Of a DNA stretch of 64,000 nucleotides, positions 23,536-34,959 are shown piece by piece. A model generated the notes under the pieces. It was given only the letters and a program-made list of their open reading frames with translations. It had not been told where the DNA came from and ran no database searches. The position numbers and the translations under genes were made by a program. Origin of the DNA: Ligula intestinalis (Eukaryota > Platyhelminthes > Cestoda > Diphyllobothriidea > Diphyllobothriidae); the NCBI GenBank assembly GCA_036362985.1, contig JAYGXS010000001.1:74681600-74745599 (forward strand), given 5' to 3'. Every line of letters starts with the position of its first letter. Position 1 is the first letter of the stretch.

Positions 23536-23642
23536 AACTCGACGGCCTCAATGGGATTAAACGCACGACTCCCATTAGGGCCTCGAAGCTCAGGTGGTTG
23601 TGCTTTAGCTGTTCTAAAACCTTGCTTCTCATTGAGGCCGCC
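23536..23642 (-). repeat. Second, more decayed tRNA-like/SINE copy
   Basis: Bounded by GGCCTCAATG and its reverse complement CATTGAGGCC, and carries the same CAATGGGATT...CACGAC T-arm remnant as the copy at 23235-23316, about 300 bp away. Confidence 0.5.
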
Positions 23643-23689
23643 AAGCTTTCACAAAAAAGTCAAGTGAATCATTCACACCCACCGTAACT

Positions 23690-24062
23690 GTCGTGACTAG
23701 CTCTCGCCGAGTGAACTTTCCCGAAGCCCCACAGAAGTTGGTCTTGAGTCTGGGAACAGTCAATCACAGTTACCGCAAAGTTGCTCTCTGGCCCGGCGAC
23801 GAATGGCAAGCCTGCACGCGTGAATTGATCTCTATGCCCACTGGTCAGACCGTTGTCAAACTGGCCCTTGGACCTGGCTGGCCCTCCTGGCTGGTCATAT
23901 TCTCCCGAGTCAAATTTCTTCAATCTATTCTTCGTTTCTCTGTGTACACAATAAACTATTCCTAACGCTCTGGACTTCCCAAAACTTCGTCTCTCCTTAA
24001 AAAACCATGGTCTGAAGATCGCAGTTGCTAGGGTTAAACTTACTGAACCCCCCTGAGATAAA
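23690..24062 (+). repeat. Family A short interspersed repeat, + copy
   Basis: Starts near TGTCGTGACTAGCTCTCGCC, has GTGTACACAATAAACTATTCC and ends GGTCTGAAGATCGCAGTTGC...ACTGAACCCCCCTGAGATA. Confidence 0.8.
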
Positions 24063-24249
24063 ATCTCCTATTAAAGTACATTATATTCTGAAAGCTGACA
24101 GAAGTAAAACTTCGTCGTAATAGGGAACCATCCCGTTGAAGGTTTCCGCTCAAGTGTATAAAGAAGCTTAAATCACCGTCAATTTAGAATGTCCGTAATT
24201 AATTCGGTGCCTAAAATGCAACACTTGGTGTATCAGGAACAATAAAGAT

Positions 24250-24720
24250 GTAGCGGCTCGTGCCTGGCTGACTAGCTCGTATCGAAGTGCACTTTCCCAA
24301 CGGCTCGCCGATGCGGTTTTTGACGTCTCGGTCAGCCAATCACGGTCCTCGCATCTACGGTCAAAAACCAGTCGACGAATGGGGAGCTTGCACGCAAGTT
24401 GCCTCTCTGCCCAAAATCTCCAGGCCGACCTAGCCAATGAAAGCTATCTCTCTCTCTGTCTTCTGGCCCGACTACTCAAAGACTTCACTAAGAAATCGGC
24501 CCTGAGAAAGACGGGTTGGAGGCCACACGCTCATGCACTCTCCGGCCGTACAGCCATGCCGGATGGACTGGTAACTTTCTCATAACTTTTCTCTAAACAA
24601 TACACTGTTCCGTCTACTCTCGCCTTTCCATCGTCTTCCCTCCAATCTCCTAAGGAACCAGGGTCTGGAAGATTGTAGGTGTTAAGGCCATAACCGTCGT
24701 AGCCTTAGCTCCTATAAACA
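24250..24720 (+). repeat. Family A short interspersed repeat, + copy
   Basis: Shares GCCTGGCTGACTAGCTCGTATCGAAG and CAGCCAATCACGGTCC with the - copy at 22.3-22.7 kb, plus about 90 nt of extra sequence in the middle. The end is GGTCTGGAAGATTGTAGGTG...ACCGTCGTAG, diverged from the consensus. Confidence 0.8.
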
Positions 24721-27700
24721 CCTACTTTAAAAGGGCCTTTATGCATTTGGGTCAATTCGAGGACCCATCCTGAACACAGTCCTGAAAATTAAAGTTTTTC
24801 CAATGCTTAAGTTAAGAGCCTAGGAAGTCTGCTTCCTGTGAAATGTTAGCGGGTTTTAGTTAAAAGAGAATAATTATGGATCTTAAATCCTGAAATTTCT
24901 TTGACTGCAGTTATTTCACATGAAATGACATATTTCACATTTAACTATACATTGTTAAGAGCACATATTTGATCAAAATATATCTAATTCGCTTCATCGG
25001 GCACCACCCATCTGGACCCAGAAGGAAATATTTCAGTTTTCTGTATCTCAATAACTCCTCAAAAATAAAAACGGTCACCCTTAGGTTTCGGTATGTTTCA
25101 TGTCAGGAAACCAAGTTTAGGTGGCTAAAAGGAAGGCAATTATTTGGCAAAACGTCGTATTTCATTGTACAAGGCTCTTAAATACACACAACTAGTTTTG
25201 GCACAGCTTTGAAGGGCAGCTGAAGGCCACGCTCTCTTCGACAATACTGAATTGAACCAAAAACCCTGACAATCAGGTGTGGACTACATGAAGCCCACTG
25301 GCTAATGTCATCTTAACATGTACCACAGTTTTGAGAATATACACATACCGCTTGTACCCACTTACACCACTTGGATTTTGGAGGAAAAAAAGTCACCTGA
25401 AATAAACGTTGCCTTACATTCGGGCATTTTCATATGTTACTTAGTGTCCTAGATCAGGTCTGTGCATCAATGAAGCTTAATCTATGTGAGGAAGCTTCCA
25501 TCAACCCATGCTTGAAGAAACTATGCATGTGACCATATGCATGAAAAGAGCTCAAACAACATTTCAGACAATGCTTTCAATAAATATATTACAATGTAAG
25601 ATGTTATAGACGCAGGCTACAGAATTCCTCATTTCTGGCAGTCGATTAAAAACTGAAAAAAAAACGTTTCTTCGATAGTTCGAGTGCGCCCCTTAGCCCA
25701 GCGGGCTCTATTGTTGATAAAAATAAAAGGATAGTCCTCTTGACACACAGATAAGGATATGCTTAAGATTGCATACGTCAATTCTATTCGAAATTTTTAA
25801 TCACCTACCGGGCACTCATTATGGTATCTTACGAAATATCTTCTTCGTGTGACACGTCTGTCGGCGAAATGAAGCGAAATGCTATCCGATTTAATTGACC
25901 TCATCTCGAACGATATAAAATCTGAAGAAATTACGCCGCATTTTCACGGCACGGTTTCAGAAAAAACTCCAACACTACATACCTAACCATCTGCCATAGC
26001 TCACGTAACACGAATTTTCGAAGGGCATATGCTAAACATATATGTGTAGAGCACTTTTTAAACGGTACTGTGTCTTTGTCCTTTTTTAATGCTGGTACTA
26101 GCATGGACAGCCTTTATATGCTTACAAAAATGAAATTTAATCCTTGGCACACATTTAAGATTTTTCGATATTGTTTTTGCTATTCAAACCAACGAACTTG
26201 CATTTTTTGTTTTAATTTAACTAAAATTCGTTCATTGTGAATAGAGTGTTTTAATAAATGTACTTGGGCTCGATTCCGAATGGTTCGATATTTTTCATTA
26301 ATTTAAGCCTAGTCCATAAGTTCACGGCCTTTAAGAAAGAACAGTTCCTAAAGCATTATCAATAGTGAATGTGAAGCCTGAACTTGTACTGGCATACGCG
26401 CCCACCTCCAACAGCTCAGTGGCCATAGTGTGCAACATTTGATTGTGGTTTGGGGTCTGTGTGCACGAGGAGAATGAGAATAGGGAAGAGACTTTTCGCC
26501 AATAAGATCATGAGCGGGCCAACGGTTTCAGGACAAAACTAATCCGCTTTTTGAACGAGGAGCAACCTTCAAGTTCCGTCATATACCATGTTAGCCCTTT
26601 TGCACAGCCATTCAGGGAGTTCCTTTGTTGGGGTTAACATTGTGGAATAATAATGCAAAGTGAACACGTGTTGTGGCGGATTGCGGCCACTGCGCTTCAG
26701 TTTCTGAGGAATTTATGCAATTATACAAACTCTGACTTACAGTGAAATTAATAGATCCTGGGGTTTGGATAGTCAACTTTTGGCAGTTGCAATTGTATTT
26801 TAAACTATATTTATTCATTTTTATGAATATGCACTATGACATAGGAAAAAAAATGCAGGATGTTGCCTGATTCCAACTTGCCTGCAGAAGATTCATCCTC
26901 TATTTTGGCTCCTTTTTGAAATAAAAAAATTCGTTTTCTATCACTTTCAAGAGTTTCGGTTTTGCTGTGATGGTCATGGTGGTGATGGTAGTGGTGGTAG
27001 TGGGAATATATTGTCAAGCAATTCAAACTCGAGTAAATAGGAGAACCATAGTTACTTCATCTATGACACCTAAATTGATTTTTGATGCCTGCTTTTAGGG
27101 TTTTTCATTATTGCGCCTATTTGTTTCAATATAAATTATCGACTTTTAAGAGAGCATTTTTAAGTGCTCGAAACTTAAGCAGTGACTAAGAACCCAGACG
27201 CATGTTTAATCTGTTTGTTACCGCTGCGAGAGCTAGGACCCGTCAGTGGGTCTGCAGGTTATACAACCACTCCCGCTTTTCACGCTAAACTTCTTATTTT
27301 GTCTAGCATTTATATGCCAACTTAGAATAAATTGTTCGGGACTATTTTTTTCTTTAGCGGTGCAAAGGGTGATATTCACGTTTTATATGAAATTAATCGA
27401 TCTTACTGGGATAACTGCAAAATATCCTGACTTCTGGAGGACACATCCTGAAGCAGTCTGCGTCGCCTAGGTGGATACACATCGCCATTTCCACAGGAAT
27501 TCTGTAATTCGGAGGTGATTGTGTGGCAAGAATGGCATACGCGTGTAGATTATTGTTGAGAGGCCTTACGCTGCGTTGATCTCTTGGTGACTTAGTGACA
27601 AGACTCCACCAATAAGCCTGAGAATGAGATGAGGCTCATGAGCGGGTCTATAGTGGCCAACTGCAGGTGCATGTTGCAACGCTGAACTTCTCACAACTGC

Positions 27701-27780
27701 TAACGCATGCGCACCAATGACTAATTATCGACCAATCCCGGCTACCTAAACCGGCTAGTCATCTTGCAGGCTAACTCATA
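24721..27780. other. AT-rich gene-free region with a (GGT)n-like run
   Basis: No coding potential recognised over 3 kb. About 26967-27003 is an interrupted GGT/GAT trinucleotide run. Confidence 0.5.
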
Positions 27781-28330
27781 CAGTACCTCGTTTAAGGCCC
27801 TGTGACGACGGTTTCACATTTCGGAAGCCGCTCTGGCGGCTCCGAACGTGCCTACGCCCAGCTGCTAACTTCTTCAAACCACTTTTACAATTGTTCTGTA
27901 CAGAATAGACTGCAGCGACCTTATATTTCTAAGCCATGCTTTCCTCGGACGCCGTGGGGACAGGCCATTCAAGGTCACCCTCTGCCTGCCTTACTGGCTA
28001 ACCACTTCTCAAGGCCAGTGTAAAAACTGCGGGGGAGTTGTGTACGGTCAGTGACTCCCAGAACTGGCGATCTACTGTTCGGTTGTAGTTGTCCGGACCC
28101 GGCGATTTACTTGCCGGACCGTGCCTCTGGACTCCGGCCCATTCATGGCTGGACTGCACTTGTCTGGGAGTCACCTGCATATTTCTTATATTCTACGCTT
28201 GTTACACCTGAGTAAATTATCCCTAACACTCTGGCCTTCCACGCCTTATCATGTCCACTAGTTTATATTCGTTGGGATGCGTTACACCATCTATTATCTG
28301 GCCGGACCATATCGTATCCCACAAGACAAT
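27780..28330 (+). repeat. Family B dispersed repeat, copy 1
   Basis: Carries GCAGCGACCTTATATTTC, AACCACTTCTCAAGGCCAGTG, CTGTTCGGTTGTAGTTGTCC, CTCTGGACTCCGGCCCATTC, ATGGCTGGACTGCACTTGTC and ATCTATTATCTGGCCGGACC in that order. The same order appears at 63.34-63.81 kb (continuous) and 29.93-30.76 kb (split). Confidence 0.85.
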
Positions 28331-28689
28331 CCTACCAGCAGACAAACCGCTTCTTCTCTTTCACATTTTGGGTGCACTCGTTGAAGCTCGCAGTGGATAT
28401 CGTCGAAAAGAACGGTCGAAGTATGGGTACACAGTAAAGAAGAAATGCATCGTTGTAGCAGAACATTTCAAAAGAGGCCCTTGATATAATTTTAGACGAG
28501 TACTCACTTGTTCCAAGTAATACAAACACATGTGGTGATGTCAGTTAACAAGAGCCAGCAGATGTAACTAAGTAATCCTTATCAGCTGTTTCTGTAGTCG
28601 ATACGGCAAAATGGATATCTTACTAAATAGTAACTGCATTCCTTAATCAATCTGATTCCATTTATTTCTTCCAAATGCCTCCATGAGGT

Positions 28690-29120
28690 ACAAATATTGC
28701 TCGTCCTCACTAGATCCTGATACCTTTGAGAGGACACAACTGCCAAGACCGTGGCAGCCCGCCCCCACGATCAGCGCCACCGCCACCGCTGACTCGTGTT
28801 ATCTTCGCGTGTCGAGCCCTGCGTTCTTGTGCATGACATACTCCACCCACGCGTGTGGCTCAGTCTCAGGCTTGTGGAGCACTGATACCGATCGATATTT
28901 CTGTGTTGTTTGATTGGTTGCAGCTGCCCACAACTCACATCTGGACGAACGATAAAAACGACTGACGCAGCTGGCGACGGGAGTTGTAGGAAGAGACCGG
29001 TTGTGACAACTGCTCGCAGGACCGCATGCACGCTCCTTCGCTCAGTAAAAGCTGGTCCACTCTACTGTCTTCCCTGACTTCCGATTCGGGAATCATTCGT
29101 GTTGTCAAACATACTACACC
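28690..29120 (+). repeat. Family C dispersed repeat, copy 1
   Basis: The 3' part, TCAGTAAAAGCTGGTCCA ... TTCCCTGACTTCCGATTCGGG ... GTGTTGTC, is shared with 43.84-44.17 kb. GC-rich (CCACCGCCACCG) at its 5' side. No coding function seen. Confidence 0.55.
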
Positions 29121-29914
29121 GACTAGAGTATGATTACTGGTTTCAGATTTGGCTAACTGTTTAATGTTAGATCTGCTCCTTTGCTTTATGAAAAAGAAAT
29201 GAACAAATTAGGCATGCTATACAATTCGATTTTTACGGCAAGACGTGTGAGGAGGAACGTCTGTTACAGAGTCATGGCAAGCATAATCATTTGGAATAGA
29301 GATTAGGAGGAAACTGGGGACATCAGCTCCAAAAGTCATTTGGGAAACACGATTCACGGAGTCTTCGTGGGACGAAATATACTAAGTCGAACTTAAACAA
29401 TAGAGCCAGTCCCTCAAAATCAGCTATACGTACTTTCGTCTGGTGATATAGATACTCGTTACCTCGTCAGATTTTCCGACGATTTGTCTAGTGTTCAATG
29501 GAATTTTCGTGCACATGCTCAGCTAGACGTGCCGGTAAAAACGAAACGAGGCCGCCTTTAATTGGTCAATCACATTAATCTGTCTCAGCTATTTTTTCGA
29601 TTTAAAAGCATAAAACTACGCGAGTACCTGCAATGTTAGCCCCCGCATATTTTATCAATAGTTTGGAAGAGAATCCAGAGCTAAGCCCCATTCATTTTTG
29701 TTGGTTGGCTCGCAGATGATTACTCTATACCAGCAAAATCCTTTCAAGTTAAAGTGCATTTCCATAGGCCAGATCCTGTCGGTAAAAAGAACTTTTACGA
29801 TTGAGATAAGGTTAGATTAAACTGTTGAACAAGGACATGTGGTTCACAAAATTGCGTAATCATAGAAAAATCGAATTAACCTCCTAGAAAATGGTTGAAT
29901 AAAACTCATCTACT
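29121..29914. other. Gene-free interval
   Basis: No recognisable gene or repeat. Confidence 0.4.
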
Positions 29915-30785
29915 GTGCCCTCAAATTCTTCTGTAGCGACCCCTTATTCTTCGTCATGCTTTCTTCGAACGTCGCGGAGACAAGCCATGTCTGGCGTGAT
30001 CACCACGCGGACGCAAGACACGACAGTCCAAGCCCCCACTCAAAGTCGGGACTTTTCCAGTCTCACTAGCCAATCACTTCTCAAGGTGAGACCAGTGCAC
30101 AAGATGCGGGGAGTTGTTTACGCTCAACCGACAGTCCCCCCATCGATTTCGACGATGGGCACCACGCGCTCCAACAAGCCGCAGCAAACGCTGAGCAAGC
30201 CGCAGCATACACAGAGGCAAGCTGGGCTAGCAACACGAAAGCGACAGCAAGCGGGAGCAACGCAGGGAACTGGCACGAGAGAAAACAGGAGTGTAGGCGG
30301 ACTCGCGCAGTATCTACCCCCTCGCTCGCCACTCCCACCTCCGTATCCAGTGTAAAGACAAAGTCAATAAGACCGGGGATGAGGGAGGGTGTAGATGGCT
30401 GGCGCGATAAACACTCAGCACGCGCATACTTGACACAGCCATCTAGCTAGGTATGCTCCCAGTTGCGCGGGAGCGCTCAACCACTCTTAGACTGGACGAC
30501 CTACGGTTCGGTTGCAGACCTCCAGACCCGGTGATCTACTTGCCGGAACGCGACTCTGGACTTCGGTCCACTCATGGCTGGACTGCACTTGTCTGTGAGT
30601 CACTTGCATGTTACTTACATTCTACGCTTGTTTTACCTTCGTAAATTCTCCCTGACACTATGGCCTTTCACGCCTTATCATATTCACTAGCTTATGAATG
30701 CTGGGATACGTTCGATCGCCTATTATCTGGCCGGACTATATCGTATCCCACACTTCTTTGCCGTCTAGTGCGTTTTGGACTCTCG
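29915..30785 (+). repeat. Family B dispersed repeat, copy 2, interrupted by a nested insertion
   Basis: The 5' half (29932-30129) and the 3' half (30474-30785) align with consecutive parts of the copies at 27.8 and 63.4 kb. They are separated by 344 nt of unrelated sequence. Frames across this region are chimeras of two repeats. Confidence 0.85.
30130..30473 (+). mobile_element. 344-nt element nested in family B, 9-bp target duplication
   Basis: CGCTCAACC occurs at 30121-30129 and again at 30474-30482, exactly where the uninterrupted family B copies run straight through (TTTACGCTCA...). The insert begins GACAGTCCCCCC, then a perfect 7-bp hairpin CCCATCG/CGATGGG with the loop ATTTCGA at 30139-30159. 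It continues with a CAAC-CCGCAGCAAACGCTGA block also found at 57.36-57.42 kb. I see no clear terminal inverted repeats and no poly(A) tail, so the class is undetermined. Confidence 0.75.
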
Positions 30786-30989
30786 TTTCGAACAGAAATT
30801 CAGGGCTCTACAGGTTGTGCAGAAACGTTTTTCCTAATTCGATTAACAGAATAAATAATCTTTAGACGTATTTTCATCAAAACTTTCGTCCCACTCGGCT
30901 GGGGCTGGGATCCACCAACTTGTGGCATTACTTGGTAAAGATGACTTGTATGCTCGCCGAAAGTAGGACACGGAAGCAGAGGGCATCCA

Positions 30990-31260
30990 TTATGCGCGCG
31001 GCTTTACACCAAATTCCAGGAAATTAGGTTTAGGAGAAAGATGAGGATTCAAGGTAAGTTTAGAGTGAGGTATAAGGTCAGAGTTGGGGGTTAGGGGCAG
31101 GATTATATCAAGAGTTACGGTGAGGGTTTGTTTTGAATGTAGGGTTTAAGTTAAGGCTAGGGTTAAGATTAAGGTCACAGTTAAGCTTTCTGGTAGGGTT
31201 AAGACACAGGAATATTTAATCTTCCTGAGATGTATCGCAGAAAACGTATTTTGAGTGGGT
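30990..31260. repeat. Degenerate telomere-like (GGGTTA-type) tract, family D copy 2
   Basis: Many loose repeats: GGGGGTTAGGGGCAGG, GAGGGTTTG, GTAGGGTTTAAG, GGCTAGGGTTAAG, GGTAGGGTTAAG. Preceded by a TTAGGTTTAGG segment. Opposite orientation to the tract at 20.0 kb. Confidence 0.6.
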
Positions 31261-31369
31261 AGGGTAGTATTATTCCTGTGCCTTGTTTAGGCAGCCATAA
31301 AAGTCACCCTTATCCATTACACAAGGAGTTTCCTTGGTTTCGAATAGTGAGATACTATCGCGTGGTGTT

Positions 31370-31740
31370 AAGACTAAGGAAGGTTTAACTCTAAAGGCTG
31401 CGATCTTCAAGGCCAGGTACCTTGGGAGGAGAGAAGTCGTGGGAAGGCCGGAGTAGGAGGAAGAGTATATTCGGTACAGAATAAGTGGGAAAATAGGCAG
31501 AAGGGAACTGACTACCAGACGAACACACAACCGCAAGCCAGCGGACGGCGTCTGAAGTGAGGTCTGCTCGGCAGTCGTCAAATGAGGTCCTGTGTGAGTC
31601 GGCCTGTGATTGGCTCTTACAGGGACTCGAAACAGCTAACGTTCCAAAAATACACTTAGACGTGAGCTAGTCACGACAGGCGTTCACAAGTGCACTTCGT
31701 GTTGGGTTAGTCACTATACAACAATGGTTCACCTTTAGGC
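31370..31740 (-). repeat. Family A short interspersed repeat, - copy
   Basis: Reverse-strand copy closest to that at 19.4-19.8 kb: GCTGCGATCTTCAAGGCCAGGT, TTCGGTACAGAATAAG, GCGGACGGCGTCTGAAGTGAGG and GAGGTCCTGTGTGAGTC are shared. Confidence 0.75.
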
Positions 31741-32370
31741 CCATAGGAACAATGAGAACCTTGGTAGACTTCTGAACTATCACCTCTTGTGTGAACGTTG
31801 CAATTTAACCATAAAGTATCCACGAACTTGTGGCCGCAGCGACTGTGATGTGTGCATGAAGTAGATTATAGTTGTAGTAGGCCTGCGTAGCGTCTACCGC
31901 ACTCCATCCTACCTCACCCTCCTGAGCCCGATTTCATGACAGAGTAAAGGTGACCGGAAGCGGGAGCGGACTCAGTAGCTGCCACAGCTAAGCAGCCCGA
32001 CTACACGTGCCACGCACGACCTGCTCCTCAACAGGTTTTCGCACAAAAGTGTATTTGGTACATAAGCACTCCGGTTTTATGTGTTAGGCTCTTTTTTCAT
32101 CTCAGAACTTAACGCGGGAACTCAGACTAAAATACTTCGGGCGAGTATTTTTAGGTTCGATCCAAAATATTATTCAACTATTTGAATCTACTTTAATCGA
32201 CTGGCGCGATATCTAGGAGTACTAATTTAACGATAGTATAGTTCTCAGTTATGAACGTTAACCAACCGCTAACTAAACTCACTTGTCCCGTTCTGTCTTG
32301 GGCATCATTTCTCGAGCCCTGACAGCATCCATAGCAGCTCGTAGTATAAGCGGTTAGTATTGCCGGCAAA

Positions 32371-32599
32371 GACAAGGGAGACTGGAATGGCCATTTCTGG
32401 CTTATCAGCCGTCAACAGCCAACCCCAAGTGGTGCACCGCCGAGGCTCAAACTCGTGATCTTTTCGAGCGCATGGCTCAGTGGTTAGAGTATAAGACACT
32501 GATCGAAAAGGTCGCGAGTTCGAGCCTCGGTGGTGCACCACTTGGGGTTGGGTGTCGACGGCTAATAAGCCAGAAATGGCCCTTCCAGTCTCCTTTGTC
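32371..32599. repeat. Head-to-head tRNA-derived SINE palindrome
   Basis: Two 97-nt arms (32371-32467 and 32503-32599) are reverse complements, separated by 35 nt. Reading +, the spacer has TGGCTCAGTGGTTAGAGT, an RNA polymerase III A box. The right arm starts with a B box, GGTCGCGAGTTCGAGCCTC, and continues into GGTGCACCACTTGGGGTTGG, the SINE body. The left arm repeats the B-box-and-body segment backwards. A related single copy is on the - strand at 40.02-40.22 kb. Confidence 0.85.
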
Positions 32600-32609
32600 T
32601 TTTCCCGCA

Positions 32610-33540
32610 ATATTATCTGGTAGTATGGTTGTCAGGTACTGCGTCGTTTGGCCATAATCCCAACACATAGGCTAGGTTAAAGTCGATACATTCACCAATA
32701 AATCAACGACCTGACGTCTGGCTGATAGCATGACTCATTCTCCACGACGTATTCACTTAAATCGCTCATACTTGTGCAAGCCCAACGTTAATTTATTTTG
32801 GTTCCTCCGCTCCAGAGATTTGAGGTGGTAACACGGAAACTGTCACCCCAGCATCCTGCTTTTCCGAAGCTTGCATTAGAGTAACTAACAGCATTTTATT
32901 GCCCTACAAAATTAATCTTATTTCAGGAGGCACAACAAACGTTGTCAAGGATGGAAAACTCTAAGATACGCCAGTGATCCCGGTTACTACGAGGCTAGTA
33001 CTGAGCTCATTAGTGTGAAGGTTGGAGTAATGGCGCCACATCGCCTGGCTTGCAAAGTTGATTTATAGTAGGCTACACAGCGCGACGCTTATGCGCCCTC
33101 CGCGAGTCGATCGATGCGCGGATGGGTGTGTGCGCTAGAGCGAGTCACGTGCATTTTAGTCGAGGCGGGCGGGGGCAGGTCAGATTACTATTTACATGAT
33201 TGGTCCACGCTGACATGAGCGGCACGTTCACGTTTCGTGTGTTGTTGTTGCCACGATATTTCTATTGGCCAATTTATAAAAAGTACTTTTGGGACAGGCA
33301 TGTGTCCTCTGCTGCTTCCGGAGTGACATCAAACTAACTCCACAGGTGTGAGCGTCTCTCCCACCCTGACGAATTGCTCTACTCACGCATGTCAGTAGCG
33401 AAAGGTTATAGCATGCCTAACTCTATCGCCTCCTGTGTTGTAGTCACGTTCGAGCCCATTATCAGAAGCAGCTGTTTCCATCTGCAGCAGGCCTTGACGA
33501 TGGGGTTCTAGATCGAAACCGAAGCAGCAGATGAATAAAA
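32610..33540. other. Gene-free interval
   Basis: No recognised coding or repeat structure; about 33060-33190 is locally GC-rich. Confidence 0.4.
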
Positions 33541-34000
33541 TTCTTCTTTCAATTTACCAGGAAAGGTGGAGTGTGGCGGACAGCCAACATTGCTATCCGA
33601 TTTCCTTGTTTGATGCCCACTGCCCCAACCTCTTGCAACTTTGCAGGCAGCCGTTTCCTACTTGCTGACGTGTAGACGCTCGACCAACTTCTACACGCGC
33701 GTCCAAATAGTCGCGGCTGCTCAGGGGCCACTTGAACACGCCATTCCTCGGCCAATGCGGAATGGACCCCAATACATGATAACCTCTCGGGCAGTGCAAC
33801 ACACCAATTGGACACCAGTTGAACTTGCTCCACAAGCACATAAAGGCAGCTGCCACTGCTGGCTCACTCCTTCGCTCTCTCAGGCATGACTAGACGCACT
33901 CAATACTAGCTCTGGTTTCCCCAATGACCATTGCTTCCTGAGATGCCAACTCAGGGTTCTGTGCACAATAAATCACTTTTCCAACACTCTGGAATTCGAT
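33541..34000 (-). repeat. Dispersed repeat sharing a segment with the hAT interior
   Basis: On the - strand the phrase CTTGTGGAGCAAGTTCAAC...ATTGGTGTGTTGCACTGCCCGAG aligns with 36549-36599 (TTGTGGAGCAGGCTCAAG...ATCGGTGTCTTGCATTTGCCCGAG). On the + strand it ends with CACAATAAATCACTTTTCCAACACTCTGG, a tail type also seen in families A and B. Confidence 0.5.
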
Positions 34001-34239
34001 CTAATGATTGTAGTGCTCTAAGCACTAGACGCCACAAGGCTACCGCTCTCGCTCGATAGAACTCTGCCAGATAGTGGTCACACACGATTAGCCGACACGA
34101 ATGATGCCATAAATGATCTTAACTATGCCGAGTCGGAAAGTAGCTGTAAGTGGCTTTGCCTGAACACCGACTGACCCTCAAACTAAGTAAGTTGATTACA
34201 CGCGGTGCATTTTCGTTATAGGGTTAAATACCGTGTAGT

Positions 34240-34690
34240 TGGCTTGACATTGTGCATTTCTTGACTAATCCTCCGCCTTCAATACTATCCCACGCCAGCT
34301 CCTCCTTAGCAAAACATCTGCGTGCGGTGCTCTCGAATGGGCTGTCTCTTGTATGGCATTTTACCTCCCGCACTAAGTTCATCTAGTAAAACAAGCGAAA
34401 GACCGTGGTACTTCCCAGTAACTGTGGAGTTCCTCAAGGTTCCATCTTATCCCCTCGCCTCTTTTCCCTCTACACTGGCGACTTGAGATTGCCAAATGAC
34501 TGTTTATAAACATATGTTGATGATGAAGTTGCTGGCCATCCCCTCAAAAATCAGACACACCTTGAGGTTCTGAAAGATGGCCCGGACCACGTCACAGCAT
34601 GGTCGTTGTCAAATTGTCTTCTACTGACTAATCAAAAATCAATCCATTGCATTTTCCGATTGCGACCTCTCCCAGCCCTGAATCTTTGGA
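34240..34690 (+). pseudogene. LINE reverse-transcriptase remnant
   Basis: Two frames separated by a shift give classic non-LTR RT blocks: AFNTIPRQLLLSK (the AFDxVPHxxLL block), then CGVPQGSILSPRLFSLYTGDL and TYVDDEVAGH (catalytic xYxDD), followed by HVTAWSLSNCLLL. In-frame stops occur after YLPH and before TYVDD, so it is dead. The 5' end and endonuclease are absent. Confidence 0.85.
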
Positions 34691-34959
34691 ATTCTGTCCA
34701 ACTAGGTGCCCTCTTTCCGATAACTTGTTGTTAACCTGACATTCAATTATTCATTCTCTTGTCATATTGAAACCCGTTTCACTAAAGTTCGTTAAACCCT
34801 TTAACAAATCCATTGTTTAATATCTTGTCACACATGTCAAGCCCTAATCTGGCGAGTTATAGGCCCCTGAAATCCCCTTCGTTATGCTCTACTGTTCTCC
34901 GGGTATTCTTCCAAGTTTGCTCAAGCAAGATTTGTTGCGTTTTAAATCCATGCTCTTCT

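Noticed and set aside
29915..30355. 146-codon + strand frame
   Set aside because: It spans the junction between a family B repeat and its nested insertion, so it is a chimera.
32468..32540. Functional tRNA gene
   Set aside because: A and B boxes are present but the acceptor stem does not pair and the sequence continues into a SINE body.
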